Positions 9,072-18,209 are shown, counted from the stretch's first letter. The stretch: DNA of 64,000 nt from Pseudomonas izuensis (GCF_009861505.1 NZ_WTFT01000026.1:62001-126000), one strand, 5' to 3'. The notes: a model not told the origin generated them from the sequence alone. Numbers and translations are program-made.

Positions 9072-9992
9072 TCAATGACAACCTGATGATTGCCAGACCC
9101 GCTGTGCGCTGTGATGGAGGATGCCGTGCCGTCGCGCAAGGGCCTGGCGGTCCTTGCTGTAGCCGCCACCGATCACCCCGACCACCGGGATATCGCGGCC
9201 CAGGCAATGGCGCATCACGCTTTCATCGCGGGCCGCCACACCCTCATCGGTCAGTTTCAGGTAACCCAGCGCGTCATCTTTATGCACATCGACGCCCGCG
9301 TCGTACAGCACCAGATCCGGTTGGTAGAGCGGCAGCAGATAATTGAGCGCATCGTCGACGACCTTCAGGTAATCGTCATCGCCCATGCCGTTGGGCAACG
9401 GGATGTCCCAGTCACTTTCGGCCTTGCGTGCAGGAAAATTCTTTTCGCAATGCAGGGAGACGGTCACCGCTTGCGGGGTGTTGTGCAGGATTCGTGCAGT
9501 GCCGTCACCCTGATGCACATCGCAATCGAAGATCAACACCCGATTCACCCGGCCACTTTCCAGCAGGAAATGGCTGATCACGGCCAGGTCATTGAAGATG
9601 CAGAACCCGGCAGGGTGATCGTAATGCGCGTGGTGGGTGCCTCCCGCCAGGTGGCAGGCCAGGCCATGTTCCAGCGCCTGCTCGGCCGCCAGCAACGAAC
9701 CGCCCACCGCCCGCACCGTGCGTCGGGCCAGGGCTTCGCTCCAAGGCAGGCCAAGGCGTCGTTGATCCTCGCGGGACAATTCACCCCCCATATAGCGTTC
9801 GATATACGAAGGGTCATGGGCGAGGGCCAGAATATCCGGCGGGCACAGTTCCGGACGCAGAAGGTCTGCGTCACGGGTCAGGCCGCTTTCCACCAGGTGA
9901 TCGCGCAGCAGGCGAAACTTGTCCATGGGGAAGCGGTGATCCGCCGGAAACTCGGGACTGTAGTCTTCGTGATAGATCAGCGGCAGGGGCAT
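9072..9992 (-). CDS. Histone deacetylase-superfamily hydrolase
   Basis: 306 residues. Zinc-dependent deacetylase motifs are present: HPxH-like GGTHHAHYDHPAGFCIFNDLA, DCDVHQGDGTA (zinc ligands), VLYDAGVDVHKDDALG and GVIGGGY. The short form and motif spacing resemble the HDAC11/class IV-like bacterial branch. Bacterial members hydrolyse acetyl-lysine or small acetylated amines such as polyamines; the substrate here cannot be assigned. It is divergent from the GNAT acetyltransferase at 10084, an acetylase/deacetylase pairing that may be coincidental. Confidence 0.88.
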   Translation of the reverse strand: MPLPLIYHEDYSPEFPADHRFPMDKFRLLRDHLVESGLTRDADLLRPELCPPDILALAHDPSYIERYMGGELSREDQRRLGLPWSEALARRTVRAVGGSLLAAEQALEHGLACHLAGGTHHAHYDHPAGFCIFNDLAVISHFLLESGRVNRVLIFDCDVHQGDGTARILHNTPQAVTVSLHCEKNFPARKAESDWDIPLPNGMGDDDYLKVVDDALNYLLPLYQPDLVLYDAGVDVHKDDALGYLKLTDEGVAARDESVMRHCLGRDIPVVGVIGGGYSKDRQALARRHGILHHSAQRVWQSSGCH

Positions 9993-10083
9993 GACTGATT
10001 TGTCTATAAGGTGTACTGGAGTGAGTGAAGGATCCTACCAGCGTTGTAGACTTGCGACATCCATGCGGAGGGGACGGGGGACG

Positions 10084-10653
10084 ATGGAGCCGATACTGAA
10101 ACTCGAGAGCGCGCGATTGTTGATGCGCCAGTGGCGCGACGAGGATTTGCCGGATTTCGCGGCGATGTGTGCCGACCCGCAGGTCATGCGCTATTTCCCG
10201 GCGCCCTTGAGTCGTCTGGAAAGTGCTTCATTGATCGGGCGAATTAGAGGTCATTTTGCCGAGCACGGGTTTGGCCTGTGGGCACTGGAACGCAAGGATA
10301 CCGGGCAATTCATCGGCTTTACAGGCCTCGGTGTGGTCGGTTTCGACACGCCGTTCACCCCGGCCATCGAGATCGGCTGGCGCTTGGCGCGCGAGCACTG
10401 GGGGCTTGGCTACGCCAGCGAAGCCGCCTGGACCGCTCTGCGCTGCGCCTTTGACCGCCTGCCGGTGAGCGAGGTCGTCTCGTTCACCGCTGACCGCAAC
10501 CTGCCATCGCAAAAAGTCATGCAGGCCATCGGTATGCACCATGACCCTGCCGATGACTTCGAACACCCGAAACTCGCCGTCGATCATCCCCTGCGTCATC
10601 ACGTGCTGTATCGGATCAGCCGTGAACAATGGCTGCAAACCTTGCATGGATAA
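10084..10653 (+). CDS. GNAT-family N-acetyltransferase (RimJ/RimL-like)
   Basis: 189 residues from the ATG at 10084, which follows a purine-rich ribosome site (GGAGGGGACGGGGG). The frame extends upstream to 9991, but that would overlap the neighbouring promoter. It shows ESARLLMRQWRDEDL at the start, GEIGWRLAREHWGLGYASEA-like acetyl-CoA binding motif A (residues about 98-115) and SFTADRNLPSQKVMQAIGM (motif B), as in RimJ/RimL-type enzymes. The acceptor is unknown. Confidence 0.88.
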   Translation: MEPILKLESARLLMRQWRDEDLPDFAAMCADPQVMRYFPAPLSRLESASLIGRIRGHFAEHGFGLWALERKDTGQFIGFTGLGVVGFDTPFTPAIEIGWRLAREHWGLGYASEAAWTALRCAFDRLPVSEVVSFTADRNLPSQKVMQAIGMHHDPADDFEHPKLAVDHPLRHHVLYRISREQWLQTLHG

Positions 10654-10759
10654 CCTGGCCCGGACGTTTACAATGGCCCTCATGTTGGCACGGGCCAGAA
10701 ACTGAATTGACCGACGCAGCCAGAACTGCGCGGCATTGCGTTGTGTGAGGAGAGTCTGA

Positions 10760-11629
10760 ATGAGCCAAGTGTTGGATGATCTGGTGGACCTGCTGACCCT
10801 GGAGCCGATCGAAGAAAACCTGTTCCGCGGTCGCAGCCAGGATCTGGGCTTTCGTCAGTTGTTCGGTGGTCAGGTGCTCGGCCAGTCGCTGTCGGCGGCC
10901 AGTCAGACCGTCGAAGAGACGCGCCACGTGCATTCGATGCACGGTTATTTCCTGCGCCCGGGCGATGCCGGGTTACCAGTGGTGTACCAGGTTGACCGGG
11001 TCCGCGATGGCGGCAGTTTCAGCACGCGCCGGGTAACGGCGATCCAGAAGGGCCACCCGATCTTTACCTGCAGCGCCTCGTTCCAGTACGACGAAGAGGG
11101 TTTCCAGCACCAGAGCCAGATGCCGCAAGTGGTCGGTCCGGAAAACCTGCCGTCGGAACTGGAACTCACCCAGCAGCGCGCGCATTTGATCCCGGAGAAA
11201 ATGCGCGAAAAACTGCTGTGCCCGAAACCGATCGAGTTTCGGCCAATCACCGAGAAAGACCCCTACAATCCGCTACCTTCCGATCCGATCAAGCACGTCT
11301 GGTTTCGTGCCGACGGTGCCTTGGCCGACTCCCCGGCGCTGCACAAATATTTGCTGGCCTACGCTTCGGACTTCGGCCTGCTGACCACCTCGATGCAACC
11401 CCATGGCAAATCCGTCTGGCACAAGGACATGCAGGTCGCCAGCCTCGACCATGCACTGTGGTTCCACGCCGACCTGCGCGCCGATGACTGGTTGCTGTAC
11501 GTCATGGACAGCCCGTGGGCCGGCAACTCCCGCGGGTTCTGCCGTGGCAGCGTGTTCAACCGTGCCGGGCAACTGGTGGCTTCGGTCACTCAGGAAGGCC
11601 TGATCCGCCATCGCAAGGATTGGGCATGA
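10760..11629 (+). CDS. tesB: Acyl-CoA thioesterase II
   Basis: 289 residues with two hot-dog repeats: LFGGQVLGQSLSAASQTV with VHSMHGYFLRPGD in the first, and ASLDHALWFHADLRADDWLLY with GNSRGFCRGSVFNRAGQLVAS in the second. Length and sequence match TesB, which hydrolyses medium- and long-chain acyl-CoA in the cytoplasm. GAGGAG stands in front of the ATG. Its TGA overlaps the ATG of the HAD gene downstream (ATGA at 11626-11629), so the two are translationally coupled. Confidence 0.93.
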   Translation: MSQVLDDLVDLLTLEPIEENLFRGRSQDLGFRQLFGGQVLGQSLSAASQTVEETRHVHSMHGYFLRPGDAGLPVVYQVDRVRDGGSFSTRRVTAIQKGHPIFTCSASFQYDEEGFQHQSQMPQVVGPENLPSELELTQQRAHLIPEKMREKLLCPKPIEFRPITEKDPYNPLPSDPIKHVWFRADGALADSPALHKYLLAYASDFGLLTTSMQPHGKSVWHKDMQVASLDHALWFHADLRADDWLLYVMDSPWAGNSRGFCRGSVFNRAGQLVASVTQEGLIRHRKDWA

Positions 11630-12219
11630 GCCTGGCCGATGTACGCCACTGGGTGTTCGACATGGACGGCACCCTGACGGTGGCCGTGCATGACTTCGCG
11701 GCGATTCGCGTGGCCTTGGCGATCCCGGCCGAACACGACATCCTGACTCACCTCGCCGCGTTGCCGGCCGATGAAGCCGCGGCCAAGCATGCGTGGCTGC
11801 TGGAGCACGAGCGCGACCTGGCCCTCGGTTCGAAACCGGCACCGGGTGCCGTGGACCTGGTGCGTGAGCTGGCCGGGCGCGGGTATCGCTTGGGCATTCT
11901 CACGCGCAATGCCCGTGAGCTGGCGCACGTCACGCTGGAGGCCATCGGCCTGGCCGACTGCTTCGCGGTGGAGGATGTGCTCGGTCGCGATGAGGCGCCG
12001 CCAAAACCGCATCCCGGTGGTTTGCTGAAACTGGCGCAGGCCTGGGGCGTGCCGACGAGCGAGATGGTGATGGTCGGCGATTACCGCTTCGATCTGGATT
12101 GTGGTCGAGCGGCGGGGGCGCGGACGGTGCTGGTGAATTTGCCGGATAATCCGTGGCCGGATCTGGCGGATTGGCATGCGGCCGATTGTGTCGAGTTGCG
12201 GGAAATGCTTTCGGCTTGA
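11626..12219 (+). CDS. HAD-superfamily IA hydrolase
   Basis: 197 residues. HAD motif I is FDMDGTLT, motif II the threonine in LGILTRN, motif III the lysine in PPKPHPGG and motif IV VGDYRFDLDCGRAAG. The alpha-helical cap lies between residues 20 and 80, as in phosphoglycolate-phosphatase-like enzymes. It starts inside the tesB stop codon (ATGA), so the two form an operon. The substrate is unknown. Confidence 0.88.
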   Translation: MSLADVRHWVFDMDGTLTVAVHDFAAIRVALAIPAEHDILTHLAALPADEAAAKHAWLLEHERDLALGSKPAPGAVDLVRELAGRGYRLGILTRNARELAHVTLEAIGLADCFAVEDVLGRDEAPPKPHPGGLLKLAQAWGVPTSEMVMVGDYRFDLDCGRAAGARTVLVNLPDNPWPDLADWHAADCVELREMLSA

Positions 12220-12223
12220 GGGA

Positions 12224-12248
12224 CCCATCGCGGGCTTACCCGCGATGG
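12224..12248. repeat. Solitary REP remnant
   Basis: CATCGCGGGCTTACCCGCGATG forms a perfect hairpin but lacks the flanking GGAGC arm and a partner copy. It may act as a terminator for the tesB unit. Confidence 0.6.
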
Positions 12249-12271
12249 CGTCAGATCAAACAGCTCAAATC

Positions 12272-13243
12272 TCATTGGCCAAACAACGCCTTCTGCCCCT
12301 CGGGCGACGTAAACATCCCATCCCCGTCATGCCCGACCCCGCGCACTTCAATCAACTGCTGATGCAACCCTTGCGGTTTCAGCCGTTTCAGATAATTGAA
12401 GTAAAAGCGTCCACGAGCCAATCGATACGGGCCTTGAGCCTTGGCCTCGCAGCTTTTATCCAGCGCCGGATGATTGGGGTCGATGTCCTGCTGACCCAGC
12501 AGGTAAACGGTGTCTCGCTTGAGGTATTTTTCCTGCAATTGCGCGGCAGTTTGTCCTTCGGCATAGGCGGGTAAATCCGTCAGTCCGTATTTCCAGCGAT
12601 TGAAGCCCGGGCAACCGGCGTGGTTGAAGGCCACTGGCCGGCGCTCATCGAGATACGCGTAGGAAGACGGATTGGCGATCACGTAGCGCACACGTACACC
12701 GGCGGCTTCCAGAGCGGGCTGGTCGTGGCCAAGCAAGGCGTAGCGCTGGACCACCTGAGCGCCACCGGAGTGACCGGCGACGACGATTTGCTTCACGTCC
12801 GGAAACTGCTGGCGATTACCCAGGCGGGCGATGATTTCGTCCAGTGCCTCGTACGAGCTCAAGCGAAACGGCGCGGTGGATTCGCCGCCGGCCATCCATT
12901 CATTGCCTTGCCAGCGCAAGACCGTGTCGGCCACCGGGTGCAGTGCGACGTCGGTTTCATTGAGAAACTGCGGGGCGATCACCAGCGTCGTTGCGTTTTG
13001 CCCGGCCAGTTCGACCGCGTGCTCGCCGCTCTGCAGGTAGGTTTGCGCATTGCGCTGGCGACCGTGGACGATGATCAATACCCGTTCGATTTTTGCCGGG
13101 GCGGGGCCGAGACCTACCGCCATCTCGCCTGATTTCAACAACAGGCGGCCGGGACTGAGTTCCTTGACACCATGCTCGGCAGCCCAGGTATTTGTGCAAG
13201 GGTTTGCGCAAGTGAACAGCAACACCAACAACCATTTTTTCAT
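12272..13243 (-). CDS. Exported alpha/beta hydrolase
   Basis: 323 residues with a signal peptide (MKKWLLVLLFTCANPCTNTWA, cut near residue 21-22). The alpha/beta-hydrolase fold is shown by VLIIVHGRQRNAQTYL and the nucleophile elbow VVAGHSGGAQ; a late His in RGVGHDGDGMF completes the triad. It is probably a periplasmic or secreted esterase or depolymerase-like enzyme of unknown substrate. The gene stops immediately before the zinc metallopeptidase ends (stop at 13244) and shares its strand, so it may be the distal gene of that unit. Confidence 0.82.
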   Translation of the reverse strand: MKKWLLVLLFTCANPCTNTWAAEHGVKELSPGRLLLKSGEMAVGLGPAPAKIERVLIIVHGRQRNAQTYLQSGEHAVELAGQNATTLVIAPQFLNETDVALHPVADTVLRWQGNEWMAGGESTAPFRLSSYEALDEIIARLGNRQQFPDVKQIVVAGHSGGAQVVQRYALLGHDQPALEAAGVRVRYVIANPSSYAYLDERRPVAFNHAGCPGFNRWKYGLTDLPAYAEGQTAAQLQEKYLKRDTVYLLGQQDIDPNHPALDKSCEAKAQGPYRLARGRFYFNYLKRLKPQGLHQQLIEVRGVGHDGDGMFTSPEGQKALFGQ

Positions 13244-14137
13244 TTACAGATTTTTCGCCGCGAAGGTATCGCACTGGCCGACCTGGCCCTGGGCGAATCC
13301 GGTTTTGAACCAGCGCACCCGTTGCGCCGACGTACCATGGGTAAACGAGTCCGGCACCACACGGCCCTGACCCTGTTGCTGAAGTCGATCGTCGCCAATG
13401 GCATTGGCGGCATTCAGTGCTTCTTCGATGTCGCCCGGCTCCAGCCAGTTCAGACGCTTTTGCGCATTGTTGGCCCAGACTCCGGCCAGACAGTCGGCCT
13501 GCAATTCCTGACGGACCAGCAAGCCGCCGTCACCTTCCATCTGCCGGCCTTGCTGGCGGGCTGCCTGAATCTTCGCGGACACGCCGAGCAAGGTCTGAAC
13601 ATGGTGTCCGACTTCATGAGCGATCACGTAGGCCTGGGCGAAATCGCCAGCGGCGGAAAAGCGCTGTGACATCTCCTGGAAGAACGCCATGTCCAGGTAC
13701 ACCTTCTGGTCTGCCGGGCAGTAAAACGGGCCGGTCGCCGACGTCGCCAGGCCACAGGCGGAATTGACCCGATTGCTGAACAGGACCAGGGTCGGGTCCT
13801 TATATTGACGACCGGCCTGCTGGAAAATCTGCCGCCAGGTATCTTCGGTATCGCCCAGGATCGATCGAACGAATTCCGCCCCTTCATCATTGGCCGGCGG
13901 CGCCTTGCGGGTCTGATTGGTGGCCGGTGCCGATTGCTCGCCCATTTGCCCGGTCAGTTGCCCAAGAATCTGCATCGGGTCCTGGCCGGTGATCCAGCCG
14001 ATCCCGACAATCAAAAGGATCGCCGTCAGGCTCAGGCCCTTGCCGCCACCGAAGCGCATCCCGCCGCCACCGCCGCCGACATCATCGCCACGGGCATCGA
14101 CCACGTTGTCGCTGCGTCGGCCTTTTTTCCATAGCAT
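13244..14137 (-). CDS. Neutral zinc metallopeptidase, YpfJ family, copy 1
   Basis: 297 residues from the ATG at 14137 (AGAGGA upstream); a longer frame to 14260 lacks a ribosome site. A short cytoplasmic start MLWKKGRRSDNV and a Gly-rich stretch precede one membrane helix (LSLTAILLIVGIGWITG). The peptidase domain carries the zinc motif HEVGHHVQ and the downstream DCLAGVWA, ending GTSAQRVRWFKTGFAQG. The domain is probably periplasmic. It is followed upstream on the same strand by a clear paralogue, so this is a tandem duplication. Confidence 0.87.
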   Translation of the reverse strand: MLWKKGRRSDNVVDARGDDVGGGGGGMRFGGGKGLSLTAILLIVGIGWITGQDPMQILGQLTGQMGEQSAPATNQTRKAPPANDEGAEFVRSILGDTEDTWRQIFQQAGRQYKDPTLVLFSNRVNSACGLATSATGPFYCPADQKVYLDMAFFQEMSQRFSAAGDFAQAYVIAHEVGHHVQTLLGVSAKIQAARQQGRQMEGDGGLLVRQELQADCLAGVWANNAQKRLNWLEPGDIEEALNAANAIGDDRLQQQGQGRVVPDSFTHGTSAQRVRWFKTGFAQGQVGQCDTFAAKNL

Positions 14138-14285
14138 GTGGGAATCCTCTTCTGTTCTGGGTAAAGCTCCGTGCGATGAGTGTTGCTGCTCAGTGGGAGC
14201 GGCGCCAGTCCGGTCGTCAGACAGCCTTGTGCGGCGGCGGTTCTGTGCATGGCGTGACATTAGGGGTTTCGTTGACGGGCGGGTC

Positions 14286-15155
14286 CTACAGATCTACTGC
14301 GGTGAAGGTATCGCAAGCGTCCGTGCGGCCGGTTTCAAAACCGGTTTTGAACCAGTTCACGCGCTGCTGTGAGGTACCGTGGCTGAACGTCTCTGGCTTG
14401 ACGACGGCATTTTGGGAGCGTTGCAGGTTGTCGTCACCAAACACTGTTGCCGCATGCAATGCCGCTTCGATATCGCCAGCTTCCAGCCAGTCCAGGCGCT
14501 GTTGTGCATGGTGTGCCCAGACGCCGGCCAGGCAATCGGCCTGCAACTCCCCGCGCACCTCCAGGCCTCCATCTCCAGTGACGGTTTGCTGGTCCAGCAA
14601 GGCCTTTTCAAGCGGACCGGACATTCCCAGTACCAATTGGACGTGATGCCCGACTTCGTGAGCGATGATATAGGCCCGAGCGAAGTCTCCGACCACTGAA
14701 AACTGCTGCTCGAGCCTCGTGAAGTAGTCGAGGTCGAGATACACCTGTTGGTTGCTTGGGCAATAAAAGGGACCACTGACCGAGCTGGCGAACCCACACC
14801 CGGTGTCCACGTATTGTTCAAACAGCGTCAGCGAGGGCTTCGGGTAGCGCCTTCCCGATTGCTCAAAAAGTTGTTTCCAGGTGTCTTCGGTCTCGCCCAG
14901 TACCGATTCGACAAACTTCAATTGCAGGTCTTCGGCGGTCTCGATCGCGAGGGGGGCGGCGGATGGGGTCGCTATGTTCGAGGGCGCAAGGGGAATGTCG
15001 CCGGATGTGGTGTCGAGCGTGGAGTAAAGCCCTGCGGCTGCCAGAGCAGCCGCGGCCAGCCCGACACTCAGTGTTTTCCCTGTGAGCGTGCGGGCATCCT
15101 TGCCCTTGCGAGTGTCGTTTACGTTGTCGCTGCGTCTTGCCTTGTTCCATAACAT
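14286..15155 (-). CDS. Neutral zinc metallopeptidase, YpfJ family, copy 2
   Basis: 289 residues, same architecture as the downstream copy: MLWNKARRSDNV start, one membrane helix (SVGLAAAALAAAGLYS), HEVGHHVQLVLG and DCLAGVWAHHAQ, ending GTSQQRVNWFKTGFETG. It differs by lacking the Gly-rich juxtamembrane stretch and having a different linker. Both zinc histidines and the catalytic Glu are kept, so it should be active. The two ATGs sit in closely similar sequence (ATGTTATGG and ATGCTATGG), as expected after duplication. Confidence 0.87.
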   Translation of the reverse strand: MLWNKARRSDNVNDTRKGKDARTLTGKTLSVGLAAAALAAAGLYSTLDTTSGDIPLAPSNIATPSAAPLAIETAEDLQLKFVESVLGETEDTWKQLFEQSGRRYPKPSLTLFEQYVDTGCGFASSVSGPFYCPSNQQVYLDLDYFTRLEQQFSVVGDFARAYIIAHEVGHHVQLVLGMSGPLEKALLDQQTVTGDGGLEVRGELQADCLAGVWAHHAQQRLDWLEAGDIEAALHAATVFGDDNLQRSQNAVVKPETFSHGTSQQRVNWFKTGFETGRTDACDTFTAVDL

Positions 15156-15272
15156 GTTTGCGGTCTCTCATGGATTGATGGGGCGGGTATCGCCGTCTCC
15201 ATGAATAACCGCACAGGCAAAAGGGTGTGGGAGAAATGTGTAAGAGTTAGTGAGGTCGTGGCGGTTTCCGGG

Positions 15273-17021
15273 TTACTGGTCGAACGCATCCCCCACCGGC
15301 GCGAAGTCCGGGCTGATTCCTGCGATGTGGCGTGCGGCGATGTAGCCGAAGGTCAGTGCCGGGCCGATGTTGATGCCGCCGGCGGGGTAGTGCCCGCCCA
15401 TGATGCTGGCCATGTCGCCGCCCGCCGCGTACAGCCCTGCGATGGCCCGGCCCGAGTCATCCAGGACCTGGGCATGTTCGTTGACCTTCAACCCGGCGAA
15501 GGTGCCAAAGCAGCCTGGCTCGACCTTCACGGCATAGAACGGTCCCTGTTCGATCGGCGCGACGCACGGGTTCGGTTGCTGTAATGCGTCACCCTGTTTG
15601 CGGTTGTAGGGTGTCGAGCCGCGGCCGAATTGCGGGTCTTCGCCGTTGCGTGCATGCCGGTTGTAGTCCGACACGGTGTTTCGCAAGCCGCTTGGGTCGA
15701 TGCCGCAGGCTGACGCCAGTTCTTCGAGTGTGTTGCCGGTTTTCAGATAGCCACTGCGGATGAAGGATGACAGCGGCACGGGAAACGGCCGAGAGATGCC
15801 CAAGCCGTAGCGCCGTTGAAATGCATGGCTGCAGATCAGCCAGGAGGCGACCTCTTCACCCTCTGGCGCGGCGGCGATCATGGCCATCACGTAGTCGTAG
15901 TAGCCGTTGGCTTCGTTGACGAAGCGTTGGCCGTTGCTCAGTACGCCGATGATTCCCGGTTTGCCGCGCTCGATGATATGGGGGAAGTGGCCTGTGCTGC
16001 CGTCGCTGTGTGGCACCCGGGAAACCGGCGCCCAGGCAACGGGGGACTGCATGTTGTTGTCCACGTGGGCGCCGACGCTTTCACCCAGTCGCAGGCCATC
16101 GCCGGACACACCGAGTGGCGGCAGGGCCAGGTGTTCATGACCGGTGGGCGTGCGCGGGAACAGCGCCTTGCGCCGCTCGATGTCATTGGCGAAACCACCG
16201 GCCGCCAGCACCACGGCCTTGCGTGCCTTGATCCGTATCGGTCCCTTGGCGGTGCTGACCACCGCGCCGTGCACCTGATTGCTTTCGCGCAGCAGGTCGG
16301 TGACCGGCGCCGATTCCCAGAGCAACACACCAAGGTCCTCGGCGGATTTTGCCAGGCGCGCCACCAGTGCCACGCCGTTGACCAATTGCATTGCCCGACT
16401 GTGCAGGACGAGGTCGAGCAGGTGACGGGTAAATCGCCGGGTGACATGCCAGGCTGCCGACAGCGAACGGGTCAGATTGAGAAACGCCGTGAGGTCTGCA
16501 CCCGCCATGATCGGCATGCCCATGAAGGACGTTTCCCGCATGGTCGTGCGCAGGCGCTTAAGCAACTTGCCGACTTTTCGTGCGTCGTACGGCGCGGCGA
16601 TCACCGAGCGTCCACCGGTACCGGCGCCTGGTGTATCGCCATGAATGTCGGCAATCGCATTGCCGTCGGCGAATTGCAACGAAGTGTGTTGTTCGAAGAA
16701 CGCGACCATCCGAGGGCCGGCCTCCAGGAATGCGTCGATCATCGCTGGCTGGAATTGCTCGCCCAACTCGTGTTTCAGGTAGGTCCGCGGCAACTCCACG
16801 TCTTCGACGATGCCGGCGCGACGGGCCAGGGGATTGCACGGCACCCAGGCCCAGCCGCCTGACCAGGCGGTAGCGCCGCCGAACACCGGATCTTTTTCGA
16901 CCACGATGACTTTCAGGCCATGGTAAGCCGCCGTCACAGCCGCGGATAAACCGGCCGCACCAGAACCGACAACGAGTACATCGCAGTCAACGTCAGGAAG
17001 AAATTGCGGCTCGGCAGGCAT
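15273..17021 (-). CDS. FAD-dependent dehydrogenase of the ketosteroid dehydrogenase/fumarate reductase superfamily
   Basis: 582 residues. The dinucleotide fold VLVVGSGAAGLSAAV is at 15-28, with GGATAWSGGWAWVP following. The C-terminus HYPAGGINIGPALTFGYIAARH (Tyr545, Gly549) matches the Tyr-x3-Gly active-site pattern of 3-ketosteroid delta1-dehydrogenases, which desaturate a C-C bond next to a ring ketone. There is no signal peptide. The ATG follows GGAG. It is transcribed divergently from the IclR regulator, with an operator-like palindrome between them. Quinate/shikimate genes nearby suggest a cyclic-ketone substrate, but that is inference. Confidence 0.8.
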   Translation of the reverse strand: MPAEPQFLPDVDCDVLVVGSGAAGLSAAVTAAYHGLKVIVVEKDPVFGGATAWSGGWAWVPCNPLARRAGIVEDVELPRTYLKHELGEQFQPAMIDAFLEAGPRMVAFFEQHTSLQFADGNAIADIHGDTPGAGTGGRSVIAAPYDARKVGKLLKRLRTTMRETSFMGMPIMAGADLTAFLNLTRSLSAAWHVTRRFTRHLLDLVLHSRAMQLVNGVALVARLAKSAEDLGVLLWESAPVTDLLRESNQVHGAVVSTAKGPIRIKARKAVVLAAGGFANDIERRKALFPRTPTGHEHLALPPLGVSGDGLRLGESVGAHVDNNMQSPVAWAPVSRVPHSDGSTGHFPHIIERGKPGIIGVLSNGQRFVNEANGYYDYVMAMIAAAPEGEEVASWLICSHAFQRRYGLGISRPFPVPLSSFIRSGYLKTGNTLEELASACGIDPSGLRNTVSDYNRHARNGEDPQFGRGSTPYNRKQGDALQQPNPCVAPIEQGPFYAVKVEPGCFGTFAGLKVNEHAQVLDDSGRAIAGLYAAGGDMASIMGGHYPAGGINIGPALTFGYIAARHIAGISPDFAPVGDAFDQ

Positions 17022-17046
17022 TTTTCGGGCTCCAGCGGTTTATTAT

Positions 17047-17066
17047 TTTGGAATTTGATTCCGAAA
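17047..17066. promoter_or_regulatory. Candidate IclR operator, copy 1
   Basis: TTTGGAATTTGATTCCGAAA: an inverted repeat GGAAT-TTG-ATTCC with T- and A-rich flanks, between the FAD dehydrogenase and the IclR gene. The same layout with the same TTG centre recurs at 18146-18164. Confidence 0.6.
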
Positions 17067-17195
17067 AATATAAGAGGTTGATTGAATCGGGCAAGGACGA
17101 TGTCCATAAAATGGGCGGTTATCGGACATTCAGTTCCAGATTTCGTAATCCACCGGATGTCTTCTAGAATCGGCAAAATTTGCGTGGAGACACCC

Positions 17196-17972
17196 ATGGC
17201 CGGCAGTCAGATCGAACGTGTTTTCAGTGTGCTTGAAAGTCTCACCAGCGACCCTCGCGGCCTGCCGATGCAGACGCTGGCGGAGCAACTGGACATCCCC
17301 AAAAGCGCCACTCACCGGCTGCTCGCCGAGCTGATTCGCCTCGGCTATGTGCGCCAGAATCCGGAAAACCTGCGTTACCACTTGTCGACCAAACTGGTGG
17401 CGATGGGGTTCCGGTACCTGTCGAGCAGTGGCGCCGATATCGTGCAGCCGGTGCTCGATCGCCTGGCCCAGGAAACCGGTGAACTGGTGCGTCTGGGGGT
17501 GATCGAAGGCGAGCGGCAGACCTGGATCGCCAAGTCCCAGGGCGCTCGTTCCGGTTTGCGTTACGACCCGGACATGGGCCGTGATGCACCGCTGTTCTAC
17601 ACCGCATCCGGGCATGCCTGGCTGGCGTGCATGAGCGATGCCGAAGCTTTGTCACTGGTGGAGCGCCAGGCGGCGGATCGGCCGCTGGAGTTGGGACCGA
17701 ATGCACCGCGTTCAAACATCGAACTGCTCGAACGCCTGCGTCTGGCGCGCGAGCAAGGTTATGCGTGCGTCGAGGAAAGTTCGGCGGTGGGTACTTCGGC
17801 GATTGCCGCGGTGGTGCGTCATCCCGGTGATGGACGGGTGATCGGTGTGCTCAGCATTGCCGGGCCGAGTGCGCGGATGCCGGGGGCGCGGTTGCATGAA
17901 CTGGCGCCGTTGTTGTTGGCGTTTACCGAGGAGTTATCGGCAGCGAGTGTGGCGTCGGAATTGTTCACTTAG
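17196..17972 (+). CDS. IclR-family transcriptional regulator
   Basis: 258 residues from the ATG at 17196 with GGAG upstream; in-frame codons further up (to 17082) overlap the promoter region. The N-terminal winged helix (QIERVFSVLESL...SATHRLLAELIRLGYV, residues 5-52) is followed by the IclR effector domain with GDGRVIGVLSIAGPSARM near the end. IclR regulators bind aromatic or sugar-acid effectors and control adjacent catabolic genes. It is divergent from the FAD dehydrogenase and followed by the isomerase unit, both of which carry the shared palindrome. Confidence 0.92.
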   Translation: MAGSQIERVFSVLESLTSDPRGLPMQTLAEQLDIPKSATHRLLAELIRLGYVRQNPENLRYHLSTKLVAMGFRYLSSSGADIVQPVLDRLAQETGELVRLGVIEGERQTWIAKSQGARSGLRYDPDMGRDAPLFYTASGHAWLACMSDAEALSLVERQAADRPLELGPNAPRSNIELLERLRLAREQGYACVEESSAVGTSAIAAVVRHPGDGRVIGVLSIAGPSARMPGARLHELAPLLLAFTEELSAASVASELFT

Positions 17973-17991
17973 CTGGTGGACATACGGCTCT

Positions 17992-18082
17992 TGTGGGAGC
18001 GGGCTTGCCCGCGATAAGGGGCTCACATTCAGCATTTATGTCGGCTGACATTCCGCTATCGCGGGCAAGCCCGCTCCCACAG
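17992..18082. repeat. REPIN, GCGGGC subtype
   Basis: TGTGGGAGCGGGCTTGCCCG and its inverted copy about 50 bases on. It separates the IclR gene from the isomerase promoter. Confidence 0.9.
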
Positions 18083-18145
18083 GGTATGGGTTTGCCCTAA
18101 AAATGTGCGGTGTTCGAACACTATCTGCGACTACTTGTGTAAGAA

Positions 18146-18164
18146 TTTGGAACTTGGTTCTAAA
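18146..18164. promoter_or_regulatory. Candidate IclR operator, copy 2
   Basis: TTTGGAACTTGGTTCTAAA: inverted repeat GGAAC-TTG-GTTCT, matching copy 1 in half-site, spacing and TTG centre. It lies 46 bases before the short remnant frame at 18210 and about 88 before the isomerase start. Confidence 0.6.
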
Positions 18165-18209
18165 TTGTTGGAATTCATTCTTCCGACAATAACCGCAAGA
18201 GGGCCGCCC

